Shown: positions 16,902-25,446 of the stretch, in pieces | Numbering within the stretch: the first letter of the stretch is position 1 | How the letters are laid out: every line of letters begins with the position of its first letter | DNA from: Mangrovihabitans endophyticus | GTDB taxonomy: Bacteria; Actinomycetota; Actinomycetes; Mycobacteriales; Micromonosporaceae | DNA length: 64,000 nucleotides | Reading direction: 5' to 3' | Assembly (NCBI RefSeq): GCF_014646155.1 | Contig: NZ_BMMX01000004.1 | Coordinates: 40,980-104,979 of the forward strand | Program-made: the position numbers and the translations under genes | Notes under the pieces: generated by a model | What the model was told of the DNA's origin: nothing | Seen by the model: only the letters and a program-made list of their open reading frames with translations | Databases searched by the model: none

Positions 16902-17984
16902 ATGAGCGTGCTGGAACGCGAAGCATCCGTCGGCATGACGCCGGAACACATCCGGTCGCAGCGCCTGCCGCTGGTCGTCAACATCGGCATCGGCGTGCTC
17001 GCCCTGGTCCTGTCGGCGGTGCTCGTGCTGAGCACCGGCATCGGCAACTGGGTGCTCGTGGTGGTGCTGGGCGTGGTGCTCTACCTGGTCGGCCTGCTGG
17101 CCGCCGCCACCCGCGTCGAGGGTCGCCGTTCGGCCCGCAACCGGCTGTGGCGTTCGCTGGTCTACGCGGCCTGCGTGCTGGCCGTGCTGCCGCTGGCCTC
17201 GGTGGTGTGGACGCTGGTCTCCAAGGGCGCCGCCCGCTTCGACGGAGACTTCTTCCTGACGTCGATGAACAACATCGGCGCCCGTGATGAGAACGGCGGC
17301 GCCTACCACGCCATCGTCGGCACCCTCGAACAGGTCGGCATCGCCGCGCTACTCGCCATCCCGCTGGGCGTGCTCGGCGCGATCTACCTGGTCGAGTACG
17401 GCCGCGGCAAGTTCGCCCTGACGGTACGGTTCTTCGTCGACGTGATGACCGGTATCCCGTCGATCGTCGCCGGTCTGTTCGTGCTGGCGTTCTGGGTGCT
17501 GATCGTGAGCCCGTGGTTCAACAACGGAGTCCCGCGCTTCTCCGGATTCGCCGCCGCGTTGGCGCTGACCGTGCTGATGCTGCCGACCATCGTGCGATCG
17601 ACCGAGGAGATGCTGCGGCTGGTGCCGGGGCCGCTTCGCGAGGGCGCGTACGCGCTCGGCGTACCGCAGTGGAAGACGATCCTGCGAGTGGTGCTGCCCA
17701 CCGCCCTGCCCGGCATCATCACCGGCATCATGCTCGCCATCGCTCGTGCCGCAGGCGAGACGGCGCCCGTCCTGCTCGTCGCGGGCGGCGCCCCGTTCAT
17801 CAACTTCGATCCGTTCCTGGGAAACCAGTCGTCGCTGGCGCTGTTCGTCTATCAGCAGGCCGGCGACGCGTCGAAGTACGCGCAGCCCCGAGCCTGGACG
17901 GCAGCATTGACGCTGGTCGCCCTGGTGCTCATCCTGACGATCGCGGCCAAGCTGCTCGCTCGCCGCAACCGGCTGTCCCGATAA
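16902..17984 (+). CDS. pstA: phosphate ABC transporter permease PstA
   Basis: A 360-residue permease. Its N-terminal part has three hydrophobic segments (two around 25-65, one around 85-105), more than in E. coli PstA, before the MetI-like core with EAA loop [21 protein letters not shown] (about 245-265). The ATG at 16902 is chosen for its AAGGAAAA ribosome-binding site; an in-frame ATG at 16881 overlaps the pstC stop and would add 7 residues. It is translated just after pstC and before pstB. Confidence 0.93.
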   Translation: MSVLEREASVGMTPEHIRSQRLPLVVNIGIGVLALVLSAVLVLSTGIGNWVLVVVLGVVLYLVGLLAAATRVEGRRSARNRLWRSLVYAACVLAVLPLASVVWTLVSKGAARFDGDFFLTSMNNIGARDENGGAYHAIVGTLEQVGIAALLAIPLGVLGAIYLVEYGRGKFALTVRFFVDVMTGIPSIVAGLFVLAFWVLIVSPWFNNGVPRFSGFAAALALTVLMLPTIVRSTEEMLRLVPGPLREGAYALGVPQWKTILRVVLPTALPGIITGIMLAIARAAGETAPVLLVAGGAPFINFDPFLGNQSSLALFVYQQAGDASKYAQPRAWTAALTLVALVLILTIAAKLLARRNRLSR

Positions 17985-17998
17985 GAGGTGTCATCCCC

Positions 17999-18775
17999 AT
18001 GGCCAAGCGCATCGAAGCGAGCAACGTCTCGTCGTACTACGGATCGTTCAAGGCGATCGACAACGTGTCGATGACCGTCGAGCCGAAGACCATCACGGCG
18101 CTGATCGGTCCCTCCGGCTGCGGCAAGTCGACCTTCCTGCGGTCCATCAACCGCATGCACGAGGTGCTGCCGAACGCCCGCATCGAAGGCCGGCTGACCA
18201 TCGACGATCAGAACATCTACGACTCGGACGTCGACGTCACCGCGGTCCGTCGCATGATCGGCATGGTGTTCCAGCGGCCCAACCCGTTCCCGACCATGTC
18301 GATCTTCGACAACGTGGTGGCCGGATTGCGCCTCAACGGCGTGAAGCGTAAGTCGACGCTGGAGGAGTCGGCGGAGAAGTCGCTGCGCGCGGCGAACCTG
18401 TGGGACGAGGTGAAGGACCGCCTCGGCCGACCGGGCGCGGGTCTGTCCGGCGGTCAGCAGCAGCGGCTCTGCATCGCCCGTACGATCGCGGTGGAGCCGC
18501 AGGTCGTGCTGATGGACGAGCCGTGCTCCGCGCTCGACCCGATCTCCACGCTGGCGATCGAGGACCTGATGTTCAAGCTGAAGGACCGCTTCACCATCAT
18601 CATCGTCACGCACAACATGCAGCAGGCGGCACGGGTCAGCGACAAGACCGGCTTCTTCTCCATCGACAAGACCGGTGACCCGGGCCGGCTGATCGAGTAC
18701 GACGACACGCAGAAGATCTTCAGCAACCCGAGCGAGAAGAAGACCGAGGACTACATCACCGGTCGTTTCGGCTGA
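17999..18775 (+). CDS. pstB: phosphate ABC transporter ATP-binding protein PstB
   Basis: A 258-residue ATPase that powers PstSCA. Walker A is GPSGCGKS (37-44), the ABC signature is LSGGQQQR (149-156), Walker B ends at MDEP with Asp173, and the switch His is in [13 protein letters not shown]. The length matches the family (~258). It is the last gene of pstSCAB; no phoU follows. It converges with a Nudix gene. Confidence 0.95.
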   Translation: MAKRIEASNVSSYYGSFKAIDNVSMTVEPKTITALIGPSGCGKSTFLRSINRMHEVLPNARIEGRLTIDDQNIYDSDVDVTAVRRMIGMVFQRPNPFPTMSIFDNVVAGLRLNGVKRKSTLEESAEKSLRAANLWDEVKDRLGRPGAGLSGGQQQRLCIARTIAVEPQVVLMDEPCSALDPISTLAIEDLMFKLKDRFTIIIVTHNMQQAARVSDKTGFFSIDKTGDPGRLIEYDDTQKIFSNPSEKKTEDYITGRFG

Positions 18776-18786
18776 CGGTTCCCGTC

Positions 18787-19566
18787 TCAGTCGATGCTCA
18801 GCACGGCGCCGCCGTCCTCGGTCGCCTCCACGCGTGCGTGAACCGGGGTGGCGGCGTCGCGTCGTGCGGCCGCGGCGACCACGTCGGCGGCCGTGCGGTG
18901 CGGCCGCAGCGAGTCCAGCGTCGCCCGGGTGGGCGGGAGCATCGCCAGTTCGGCGGAGCCCGCCGGACTCACCCAGCGCGTCTCCTCGCTCTCCCCGGAC
19001 ACGTCGTGGGTTCGCTGCCCGTCCGGCAGCAGAGCGACGAAGAACCACGTGTCGAACCGCTGCGGAGCGAACTCCGGAGTGATCCAGCGCGACCACGGCA
19101 GCAGCAGATCGTCGCGCAGCCGCAATCCGCGTCGCGCCAGCAGATCGGTCATGGAGAGGTCGCGCGCCGCGACCGCCGCACGGTCCGCCTCCCCGTCGTC
19201 CGGGCCCAGATCGCTCACCGTGTGGTCCGGCTCGTCCGCCCGGCCCGCCAGCAGGACGCCGGTCTCCTCGAACAGTTCCCGGATCGCCGCGCCGACCACC
19301 GCGCGGGCCTGCTCCTCCGGCACGCCCAGCCGCCGCGCCCAATCCGGGCGCACGGTCGTGGGGCGGTCGGTCGGATCAACCCGACCACCGGGGAAGGCGA
19401 ACATGCCGCCGAACGCCATCGTCGCGGCACGTCGCTGGAGATAGACATGCAGCGTCGTGGGATGCAGCAGGACCACGGTGGCGGCCGGGCGCACCGGCAC
19501 GGGCGTGCCCCGGAAGTCCCGGGCCTGACGCGCCAGCGCGGGCGGGAACGGCAAGTGCTCGGTCAC
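18787..19566 (-). CDS. Nudix hydrolase, NUDT19/RP2-like
   Basis: A 259-residue Nudix protein. The sequence FAFPGGRVDP begins the Nudix region (about 53-62), but about 45 residues separate it from AAIRELFEETGVLL (about 92-106), as in the NUDT19/RP2 subfamily with an insertion in the Nudix box. REL..EE supplies the metal-binding glutamates. NUDT19-type enzymes hydrolyse CoA derivatives; whether this one does is inference. GTG start; its promoter region is shared with the divergent oxidoreductase gene. Confidence 0.78.
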   Translation of the reverse strand: MTEHLPFPPALARQARDFRGTPVPVRPAATVVLLHPTTLHVYLQRRAATMAFGGMFAFPGGRVDPTDRPTTVRPDWARRLGVPEEQARAVVGAAIRELFEETGVLLAGRADEPDHTVSDLGPDDGEADRAAVAARDLSMTDLLARRGLRLRDDLLLPWSRWITPEFAPQRFDTWFFVALLPDGQRTHDVSGESEETRWVSPAGSAELAMLPPTRATLDSLRPHRTAADVVAAAARRDAATPVHARVEATEDGGAVLSID

Positions 19567-19591
19567 CCTCCGATGGTGCCACCCGGAGCGA

Positions 19592-19597
19592 TACCGT
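19592..19597 (+). promoter_or_regulatory. -10 box (TACCGT) of a leaderless promoter for the Gfo/Idh/MocA gene
   Basis: TACCGT ends 7 nt before the ATG at 19605 and supports that start over the GTG at 19596, which overlaps the box. Confidence 0.5.
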
Positions 19598-19604
19598 GGC
19601 GATC

Positions 19605-20585
19605 ATGACTGACCGCACGACCCGCTGGGGCATCCTGGGCACCGGAGCCATCGCCGCCACCTTCGCCGCGGACCTGACCCATGTGGCCGGTGCCGAATTC
19701 GCCGCGGTCGGCTCGCGTACGCCCGAGGCGGCGACCGCCTTCGCCGACAGGCACGGCTTCGCCCGCGCGCACGGGAGCTGGGATGCGCTGGCGGCCGACC
19801 CGGACGTCGACGTGGTCTACGTAGCCACCCCGCACGCCGCTCACCTGGACGCCGCGCTGGCGTGCATCGCCGGCGGCAAGGCGGTGCTCTGCGAGAAGCC
19901 GATGACGCTGGACATGCCGACCTCCGCTCGCCTGGTCCAGGAGGCCCGCACCCGCGGGGTGTTCCTGATGGAAGCCATGTGGATGCGGTGCAACCCGGCG
20001 ATCCGCAAGGTCGTCGAGATGGTGCGTGCGGGGGCGATCGGTGACGTCGTCGCCGTGCACGCCGATCTCGGCTTGCAGGGACCGTTCCCGCCGGAACACC
20101 GGTTGCGCAATCCCGCCCTGGGCGGCGGCGCGCTGCTCGATCTCGGCATCTACCCGCTGCACCTGGCGCATCTGATCCTGGGTGCGCCGGCACAGGTGCG
20201 CTCCTGGGCCGACCTCACCCCGGAACTGGTGGATCGCACCACCGGCATGCTCCTGGGGTACGAGTCCGGCGCGGTGGCGGCGCTGACCTGCGGCATCGAC
20301 GGCGCCACCCGTAACGCCGCGACCATCACCGGCACCACCGGCCGCATCGAGCTGCCGGTCGAGTTCTACCGTGCGCAGTCGTTCGAGCTGCACCGGGGCG
20401 GCGCGACGGAGACCTTCGAGTTGCCGTTCGCCGGCGGCGGCTATCAGTTCGAGGCCGAGGAGGTGCAGCGTTGCCTGCTCGCCGGGGAACGGGAAAGCCC
20501 GCTGGTGCCGCATGCCACCACGCTGGAATTGATGAACCTGATGGATACGATCCGCGAGGAGATCGGCGTACGGTACGACCGTTGA
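19605..20585 (+). CDS. Gfo/Idh/MocA family NAD(P)-dependent oxidoreductase
   Basis: A 326-residue sugar/cyclitol-type dehydrogenase. The Rossmann glycine motif is GILGTGAIAATF (about 9-20), and the EKP motif with the conserved lysine is in CEKPMTLDMP near residue 97. The C-terminal GFO_IDH_MocA domain begins MEAMWMRCNPAIRKV and includes GGGALLDLGIYPLHLAHL, with the substrate-side Asp/His. The substrate cannot be told from sequence; dihydrodiol or sugar dehydrogenases are nearest by pattern. It stands alone between a Nudix gene and a hypothetical gene. Confidence 0.85.
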   Translation: MTDRTTRWGILGTGAIAATFAADLTHVAGAEFAAVGSRTPEAATAFADRHGFARAHGSWDALAADPDVDVVYVATPHAAHLDAALACIAGGKAVLCEKPMTLDMPTSARLVQEARTRGVFLMEAMWMRCNPAIRKVVEMVRAGAIGDVVAVHADLGLQGPFPPEHRLRNPALGGGALLDLGIYPLHLAHLILGAPAQVRSWADLTPELVDRTTGMLLGYESGAVAALTCGIDGATRNAATITGTTGRIELPVEFYRAQSFELHRGGATETFELPFAGGGYQFEAEEVQRCLLAGERESPLVPHATTLELMNLMDTIREEIGVRYDR

Positions 20586-20619
20586 CCGCCGCGCGGACGT
20601 GCGAGCGTCGCGTGTCACG

Positions 20620-21489
20620 ATGGCAGCCGTGACCCCGCCACCCGGCTATCCGTACGCGCCACCCGCACCGCCGCGGCGTACCCGCCGGATCTGGCCGCCC
20701 GTGCTGATCGCGGCATGGGTGGCGGTGCTGGGGGTGCTGGCGGTCTGGTCCGCGCGCAACGACCCGCCCACCGTCGCCGACCAGCGAGACATCGCCGCGG
20801 CCATGCCGGAGGTGCGCCGCGCGACCGGGGCGCTGATGGCCGCGGCGGACGGCCCCGACCGTGCCGTGGTGCTCGGCGACACGGTGTTCCAGAATTGCAG
20901 CGTCACCGCGGTGCGGGACGGGCGTCAGGCCGTTCGCGACATAACCGTCTACGTGCCCGCCGGGCGCGCGCTGCCGGTGCTCCAATCGATCGCCGGACGG
21001 CTGCCGAGCGATTACCGCGCCGGCGCCGGTGCGACCGCCACCGGCCGCCGCGTCGGGCTGCATGCCGACGCCGGCGTGTTCGTCGGCATCGATGCTGCCG
21101 CCAGTGTCGACTCGCAGGTGCTGACGTTGCGCGTATCCACCGGATGCCGCCCCGGGGCGGGCGCGAAGCCGAACGAGGCCGGCCCCGCTCCCGGTCCGCC
21201 CCCGGCCGCGTTGACCGCCGCGTTGCGCGCACTCGGCGCCGCTGCACCGGCGAATCCGCGGACGCAGTCGGTCGCCTGCCCGGACGGCGGTGTCGCGGCA
21301 ACCTGGACGGTGCCGTCCGTGGCCGCCCCGAAGGATCTCGGCGCCAGCCTGCAGCCGTTGGTCGCCGGCGCGAGCGTGGTACGTGCGGAACCGGCGGGGT
21401 GGGCCTACCGGACCCCGGCGGGTTCCGTCGTGGTGCTGGCCCAGGGCGACGGCGGCCTGCGGGTGAGCGCGACCAGTTCCTGCGCCTGA
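20620..21489 (+). CDS. hypothetical single-pass membrane-anchored protein
   Basis: A 289-residue protein not recognised as a known family. A Pro-rich cytoplasmic start (PPPGYPYAPPAPPRRTRR) leads to one membrane helix (about 27-45, WPPVLIAAWVAVLGVLAVW). The extracytoplasmic part (about 50-285) has two similar halves, each with one late cysteine context (QNCSVTAVRDG, SVACPDGGVAATW) and a terminal SSCA. This could be a lipoprotein-like secreted domain held by disulfides. The start may be ATG 20620, GTG 20629 or GTG 20599. Confidence 0.5.
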   Translation: MAAVTPPPGYPYAPPAPPRRTRRIWPPVLIAAWVAVLGVLAVWSARNDPPTVADQRDIAAAMPEVRRATGALMAAADGPDRAVVLGDTVFQNCSVTAVRDGRQAVRDITVYVPAGRALPVLQSIAGRLPSDYRAGAGATATGRRVGLHADAGVFVGIDAAASVDSQVLTLRVSTGCRPGAGAKPNEAGPAPGPPPAALTAALRALGAAAPANPRTQSVACPDGGVAATWTVPSVAAPKDLGASLQPLVAGASVVRAEPAGWAYRTPAGSVVVLAQGDGGLRVSATSSCA

Positions 21490-21625
21490 GCCGCACCGCA
21501 CCACGTCCCGCTCTGCCCAGCCCCGTCGCGTCCCGTCCCGGCTCGTCGCGTGCCGTCGCGTCCCGGCTCGTCCCGGCTCGTCGCGTCCCGTCCCGCCCGG
21601 CCCGGGCTCGTCGCGTCCCGCCCCG

Positions 21626-21695
21626 CGATCTTGGACTTTGCGTGGTCCATACGCGGCATCTGTCCACATTTGACCTCCCCGAGAGTCCAAGATCG
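21626..21695 (+). repeat. 70-bp palindromic element, copy 1
   Basis: Bounded by a perfect 12-bp inverted repeat (cgatcttggact at 21626-21637, agtccaagatcg at 21684-21695). It is 70 bp long and resembles, in reverse orientation, the element at 21711-21780. A small MITE-like or REP-like element is the likeliest class. Confidence 0.65.
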
Positions 21696-21710
21696 CCCCC
21701 GTCGTCGGGG

Positions 21711-21780
21711 CGATCTTGAGGTTTGTGTGGATGGAAGGGGGCTTTCGTGGGGAAATGTGGCACCGCAAACTCCAAGATCG
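21711..21780 (-). repeat. 70-bp palindromic element, copy 2 (inverted relative to copy 1)
   Basis: Ends cgatcttgaggtttg (21711) and caaactccaagatcg (to 21780) form a 15-bp inverted repeat with two mismatches. Its reverse complement matches copy 1 over most of the first 20 bp and shares an internal ccacattt. The two copies are 15 bp apart. A hairpin (21688-21699 with 21707-21718) spans the junction. Confidence 0.65.
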
Positions 21781-22012
21781 CGGGGGCGGGGCGTGCTGGG
21801 TGGGTGTCGCGGGGGCGGGGTGTGCTGGGTGGGTGTCGCGGGGGCGGGGTGTGCTGGGTGGGTGTCGCGGGGGCGGGGCGTGCTGGGTGGGTGTCGCGGG
21901 GGCGGGGTGTGCTGGGTGGGTGTCGCCGGGGCGGGGTGTGCTGGGTGGGTGTCGCCGGGGCGGGGCGTGCTGGGTGGGTGTCGCCGGGGCGGGGCGTGCC
22001 GGGTGGGCGTCC
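21781..22012 (+). repeat. tandem array of eight 29-bp GC-rich units
   Basis: Eight head-to-tail units based on cgggggcggg-gygtgctggg-tgggtgtcg. Positions vary c/t within gygtg and g/c in the first block (cgggg to ccggg), in a graded pattern along the array; the eighth unit is the most divergent. The array begins exactly at the end of the second 70-bp element. G-rich runs on one strand could form quadruplex-type structures. Confidence 0.85.
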
Positions 22013-22154
22013 CCGGGCCGCCGCGTCGGGACGGGGCGGAGTGGAGGGTCGGTGGATTTACATCGGTGGATCTCCTGTTTTACGCTGCCGTAACGCAAGA
22101 GTTCGCACATTATTTTTCATGAGCGAACGTCCCGGCACATCCCCGGAGGTCGCT

Positions 22155-24980
22155 GTGCACCGTCGCTCGTTCCTCGCCGGAAGTATCGCCATCCCCGCCG
22201 CCGCCACGGTCGCCGACATGCTCGCCGCCTCGCCGGCCGCTGCCGCAGCAGCGGCGTCCGGCTACGTCGTCAACCGGGCTCCCCTGCGCGCCGATGCTTT
22301 CCTGCGCCTACCCCCGGGCTCGGTGCAGCCTCGCGGGTGGCTCGCCACGCAACTCGGCTACCAACTGGACGGCATCAACGGGCGGATGACCGAGATATCC
22401 CACTTCCTCCAGTTTGACAATACGGGCTGGACCAATCCGAACATCGGCGGCTGGGAGGAGGTGCCCTATTGGCTCAAGGGATTCAGCAGCCTCGGCTACG
22501 TCACCGGCGACTCTCGCGTGATCGCCGAGACCAAGCGCTGGATCGACGGCGTGCTCGCCACTCAGGCGTCGGACGGCTTCTTCGGCCCGTCGGCGTTGCG
22601 CACCAGTTTGAACAACGGCCCCGACCTGTGGCCGCACATGCCGATGCTGCACGCCATTCGCTCGTACGCGGAATTCACCGGCGACGGCCGGGTGGTCCCG
22701 TTCCTCACCAAGTTCTTTCAGTACGTCAATGGCCGCAGCACCGGGGTGTTCAGCCAGAGCTGGGGCAGCTATCGGTGGGCAGACACCCTGGAGGTGGTGT
22801 TCTGGACCTACAACCGAACCGGGGACGCGTTCCTGATCGACCTGGCCCGCAAGATCCACGCTAACTCGGCGAACTATGTGGACGACCTGCCTACGCTGCA
22901 CAACGTCAACCTGGCGCAGGGTTTCCGCGAGCCGGCGGTCTACTCGGTGCTGTCCGGTGACCCGGCGCATCGGCAGGCCAGCTACCACGACTACGACTCG
23001 ATCATGAGTGCGTACGGGCAGTTCCCGGGCGGCGGATTCGCCGGTGATGAGAATGCCCGTCCGGGCTTCGGTGACCCGCGGCAGGGTTTCGAAACGTGCG
23101 GCATCGTGGAGTTCATGGCCAGCCACGAGATGCTGGGCCGGATCACCGGCGATCCGGTGTGGGCGGATCGCACCGAGGATCTCGCGTTCAACTCGTTGCC
23201 CGCGGCGCTCGACCCCCGGCAGCGCGGCATTCACTACATCACCAGCGCGAACAGCATCGCGTTGCGGGACCGGGCGGGCAGCCAGGGCCAATTCCAGAAC
23301 GGCTTCCCGATGCAGGCGTACATGCTGGGCATCGACAACTACCGGTGCTGCCCACACAACTACGGGATGGGCTGGCCGTATTACGTCGAGGAGATGTGGG
23401 CGGCAACCCCGGACAACGGCCTCGTCGCGCAACTGCACGGCCCGTCACAGGTGACTGCGCGGGTGGCGGACGGCACCGCGGTGACCATCGCGGCGGACAC
23501 GGCGTACCCGTTCGGCGACACCGTCACCTACACCGTGCGCACCCCGCGATCCCTCGCCTTCCCGCTCTACCTCCGCATTCCTGGCTGGGCGACGACACCC
23601 GCCCTCACCGTGAACGGCGCTGCGGTCGCGGTGACGGCCGGTCCCGCGTACGCGAAGATCGACCGGACCTGGACCGACGGTGACCGGGTGCTGCTCCGTC
23701 TGCCGATGCAGGCCCGCACACGGACCTGGGCGCGCAACCACAATGCGGTGTCGGTCGATTTCGGGGCCCTGACGTTCGCGCTGGCGATCACCGAGAACTG
23801 GACCCGGACCGGCGGCACCGATACCTGGCCGACCAGCGAGGTGCGGCCCGGATCGCCGTGGAACTACGGGCTCACCATGGGCGGCTTCGCGGTGACCACC
23901 GGACTGGGCGATGCCACCGATCCGTTCACACCGGCGAACGCGCCCATCCGGATCACCACCGCGGCGCGCCGGATTCCGAACTGGATGGCGGACTCGGACC
24001 AGATCGTCACGCCCTTGCAGGACAGCCCGACCCCGTCCGCGGAGCCGGAGGAGACGGTCACGCTGCTGCCGATGGGTGCGGCCCGGCTGCGGATCACCGC
24101 GTTCCCGCGCATCGGGGACGGTCGCCCGTGGGTGCCGCTGGGCGTCGCGTTCCGGATCCAGAACCGGCATTCGGGCAAGGTGCTCGGCGTGGATCAGATG
24201 TCGACCGCCGACAGCGCCCGGGTGGTGCAGTTCGCGGACAACGGGACGGCCGATCACCTGTGGCAGGTGGTGGACAACGGCGACGGGTACGTCCGGCTCC
24301 GCAACGTCAACTCGGGCAAGGTGCTCGCCGTGTCCGACATGTCCACTGCGGACTCCGCGCAGGTGGTGCAGTTCGCGGACAACGGGACGGCCGATCACCT
24401 GTGGCAGGTGGTGGACAACGGCGACGGATACGCGCGGATCCGCAACAAGAACTCCGGCAAGGTGCTCGCCGTGTCCGGCATGTCCACCGCGGACTCGGCG
24501 AACGCGGTGCAGTTCGCAGACAACGGCACCGCCGACCACGACTGGCGGCTGATCCCGGAGGGCACGGTCAAACTCCAGGCGACGCACACCGGCAAGGTGC
24601 TCGCCATCCAGGACATGTCCCGCGACAATGGCGCCCAGCTCACTCAGTGGCCGGCCACCGGCACCGCCGACCACGTGTGGCGGTTCTCCGACGCCGGTGC
24701 CGGATACTTCCGGATCCTCAGCGCGTACGACGGCAAGTGCGTGGACGTCGACGGCGTGTCCACCGCCGACGGGGCTCGGGTGCACCAGTGGGACTACGTC
24801 GGCGGCGCCAACCAGCAGTGGCGGCTGGGCTGGACCGGGCCGGGCGTCTTCCGGATCACCGCCCGGCACAGCGGCAAGGTGCTGGAGGTCTCCGGGCAGA
24901 GCACGGCGGACGGGGCGCCGGTCACCCAATGGGCCGATCTGGGCCTGGCGAACCAGCGCTGGCGGATCATCCCGGGCTGA
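22155..24980 (+). CDS. secreted GH127-like glycoside hydrolase (DUF1680) with ricin-type lectin repeats
   Basis: A 941-residue exported enzyme. A Tat signal (HRRSFLAGS, then an Ala-rich end) precedes a GH127/DUF1680 (alpha/alpha)6 domain (about 40-650). The beta-L-arabinofuranosidase zinc/catalytic set is visible: Glu313 and Cys315 in FETCGIVEF and Cys398-Cys399 in NYRCCPHNYG. From about residue 664 six RICIN repeats follow, each with GKVLxV and a late Trp (QxxWQ/RW). Likely role: removing arabinofuranosyl or related sugars from plant or envelope polysaccharides. GTG 22155 has a GGAGGT site 5 nt upstream; ATG 22119 (12 residues more) is possible. Confidence 0.82.
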   Translation: MHRRSFLAGSIAIPAAATVADMLAASPAAAAAAASGYVVNRAPLRADAFLRLPPGSVQPRGWLATQLGYQLDGINGRMTEISHFLQFDNTGWTNPNIGGWEEVPYWLKGFSSLGYVTGDSRVIAETKRWIDGVLATQASDGFFGPSALRTSLNNGPDLWPHMPMLHAIRSYAEFTGDGRVVPFLTKFFQYVNGRSTGVFSQSWGSYRWADTLEVVFWTYNRTGDAFLIDLARKIHANSANYVDDLPTLHNVNLAQGFREPAVYSVLSGDPAHRQASYHDYDSIMSAYGQFPGGGFAGDENARPGFGDPRQGFETCGIVEFMASHEMLGRITGDPVWADRTEDLAFNSLPAALDPRQRGIHYITSANSIALRDRAGSQGQFQNGFPMQAYMLGIDNYRCCPHNYGMGWPYYVEEMWAATPDNGLVAQLHGPSQVTARVADGTAVTIAADTAYPFGDTVTYTVRTPRSLAFPLYLRIPGWATTPALTVNGAAVAVTAGPAYAKIDRTWTDGDRVLLRLPMQARTRTWARNHNAVSVDFGALTFALAITENWTRTGGTDTWPTSEVRPGSPWNYGLTMGGFAVTTGLGDATDPFTPANAPIRITTAARRIPNWMADSDQIVTPLQDSPTPSAEPEETVTLLPMGAARLRITAFPRIGDGRPWVPLGVAFRIQNRHSGKVLGVDQMSTADSARVVQFADNGTADHLWQVVDNGDGYVRLRNVNSGKVLAVSDMSTADSAQVVQFADNGTADHLWQVVDNGDGYARIRNKNSGKVLAVSGMSTADSANAVQFADNGTADHDWRLIPEGTVKLQATHTGKVLAIQDMSRDNGAQLTQWPATGTADHVWRFSDAGAGYFRILSAYDGKCVDVDGVSTADGARVHQWDYVGGANQQWRLGWTGPGVFRITARHSGKVLEVSGQSTADGAPVTQWADLGLANQRWRIIPG
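24221..24427 (+). repeat. 141-bp duplication inside the ricin-lectin region
   Basis: A 66-bp stretch at 24221-24286 recurs without change at 24362-24427, an offset of 141 bp or 47 codons, the length of one lectin repeat. This points to a recent in-frame duplication or gene conversion. Confidence 0.85.
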
Positions 24981-25000
24981 GCCGCGGGTCGACGGGGCGC

Positions 25001-25057
25001 GCCGGTAAAGCCGGGCAGGGCCGGTAAAGCCGGGCAGGGCCAGCAAAGCCGGGCAGG
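25001..25057 (+). repeat. three 19-bp tandem repeats between convergent genes
   Basis: gccggtaaagccgggcagg occurs twice exactly (25001-25019, 25020-25038), then once with two changes (25039-25057). A partial fourth unit runs into the stop of the DsrE gene. It fills the whole gap between the GH127 and DsrE stops. Confidence 0.8.
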
Positions 25058-25058
25058 G

Positions 25059-25421
25059 TCAGTAAACGAGCGCCTGGGCGTCGTCGCGCATGATCTCCTC
25101 GACGAAGACGGCCGCGCCCGCGATGCGCACCCCCGGCAGGACGTCGTCCGGACCCAGCGCCCGGCGCGCCGCGCACTGGGTGCACAGCGTCACCCGGCCC
25201 TCGGTGAGCAGCACGTCGAGCAGGTCGGCCAGCGGCGCGGCGTGCGGCAGGACGAACGTCTGCGCCCGGCCCGGCACCGCGAACCACGCGGACTCGCCGG
25301 TGAGCCAGAACGACACGTCGACCCCGGATGCGGCGGCGGTGCTCGCCACGGTGAACGCCTGCGAGCAGCGCTCCGGTGCGTCCGTGCCGGCGGTGGCCTT
25401 GACGACGAGCAGGCGTGCCAT
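25059..25421 (-). CDS. DsrE/DsrF-like family protein
   Basis: A 120-residue DsrE-fold protein starting MARLLVVKATAGTDAPERCSQAF. Features are a phosphate-loop-like first strand and turn, then VDVSFWLTGESAW and the cysteine pair in TLCTQCAARR near residues 80-85, which may be redox or sulfur-carrier residues as in related DsrE/TusD proteins. No dsr or tus partners are near, so a sulfur-relay role is only suggested. The ATG at 25421 lies 7 nt after a TATGCT -10 on the minus strand. Confidence 0.7.
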   Translation of the reverse strand: MARLLVVKATAGTDAPERCSQAFTVASTAAASGVDVSFWLTGESAWFAVPGRAQTFVLPHAAPLADLLDVLLTEGRVTLCTQCAARRALGPDDVLPGVRIAGAAVFVEEIMRDDAQALVY

Positions 25422-25428
25422 AGCGGTC

Positions 25429-25438
25429 AGCATAGGAT
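25429..25438. promoter_or_regulatory. bidirectional promoter with overlapping -10 boxes
   Basis: The minus-strand TATGCT (25429-25434) ends 7 nt before the DsrE ATG. The plus-strand TAGGAT (25433-25438) ends 8 nt before the ATG at 25447. The boxes share two bases, and both genes would be leaderless, so polymerases cannot occupy both at once. Confidence 0.6.
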
Positions 25439-25446
25439 GGTTCCCC

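Larger units (their letters stand above)
21490..22154. other. 665-bp repeat-rich intergenic region without a credible gene
   Basis: In order it holds short GTCCCG/GCTCGTCGC degenerate repeats (about 21505-21625), two adjacent 70-bp inverted elements (21626-21695 and 21711-21780), eight 29-bp tandem repeats (21781-22012), then a more AT-rich stretch (22050-22120) that probably holds the promoter of the GH127 gene. Open frames across the 29-bp repeats exist in all phases, because the unit has no stops and 29 is not a multiple of three; these are not taken as genes. Confidence 0.75.

Noticed and set aside
21781..22012. CRISPR-like array
   Set aside because: The 29-bp units are directly contiguous with no spacers, and there are no cas genes.
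21723..22154. Extension of the GH127 reading frame upstream through the 29-bp repeats
   Set aside because: The Tat signal begins at 22155 or 22119. The repeat translation (GWVSRGRG units) is an effect of stop-free tandem repeats.
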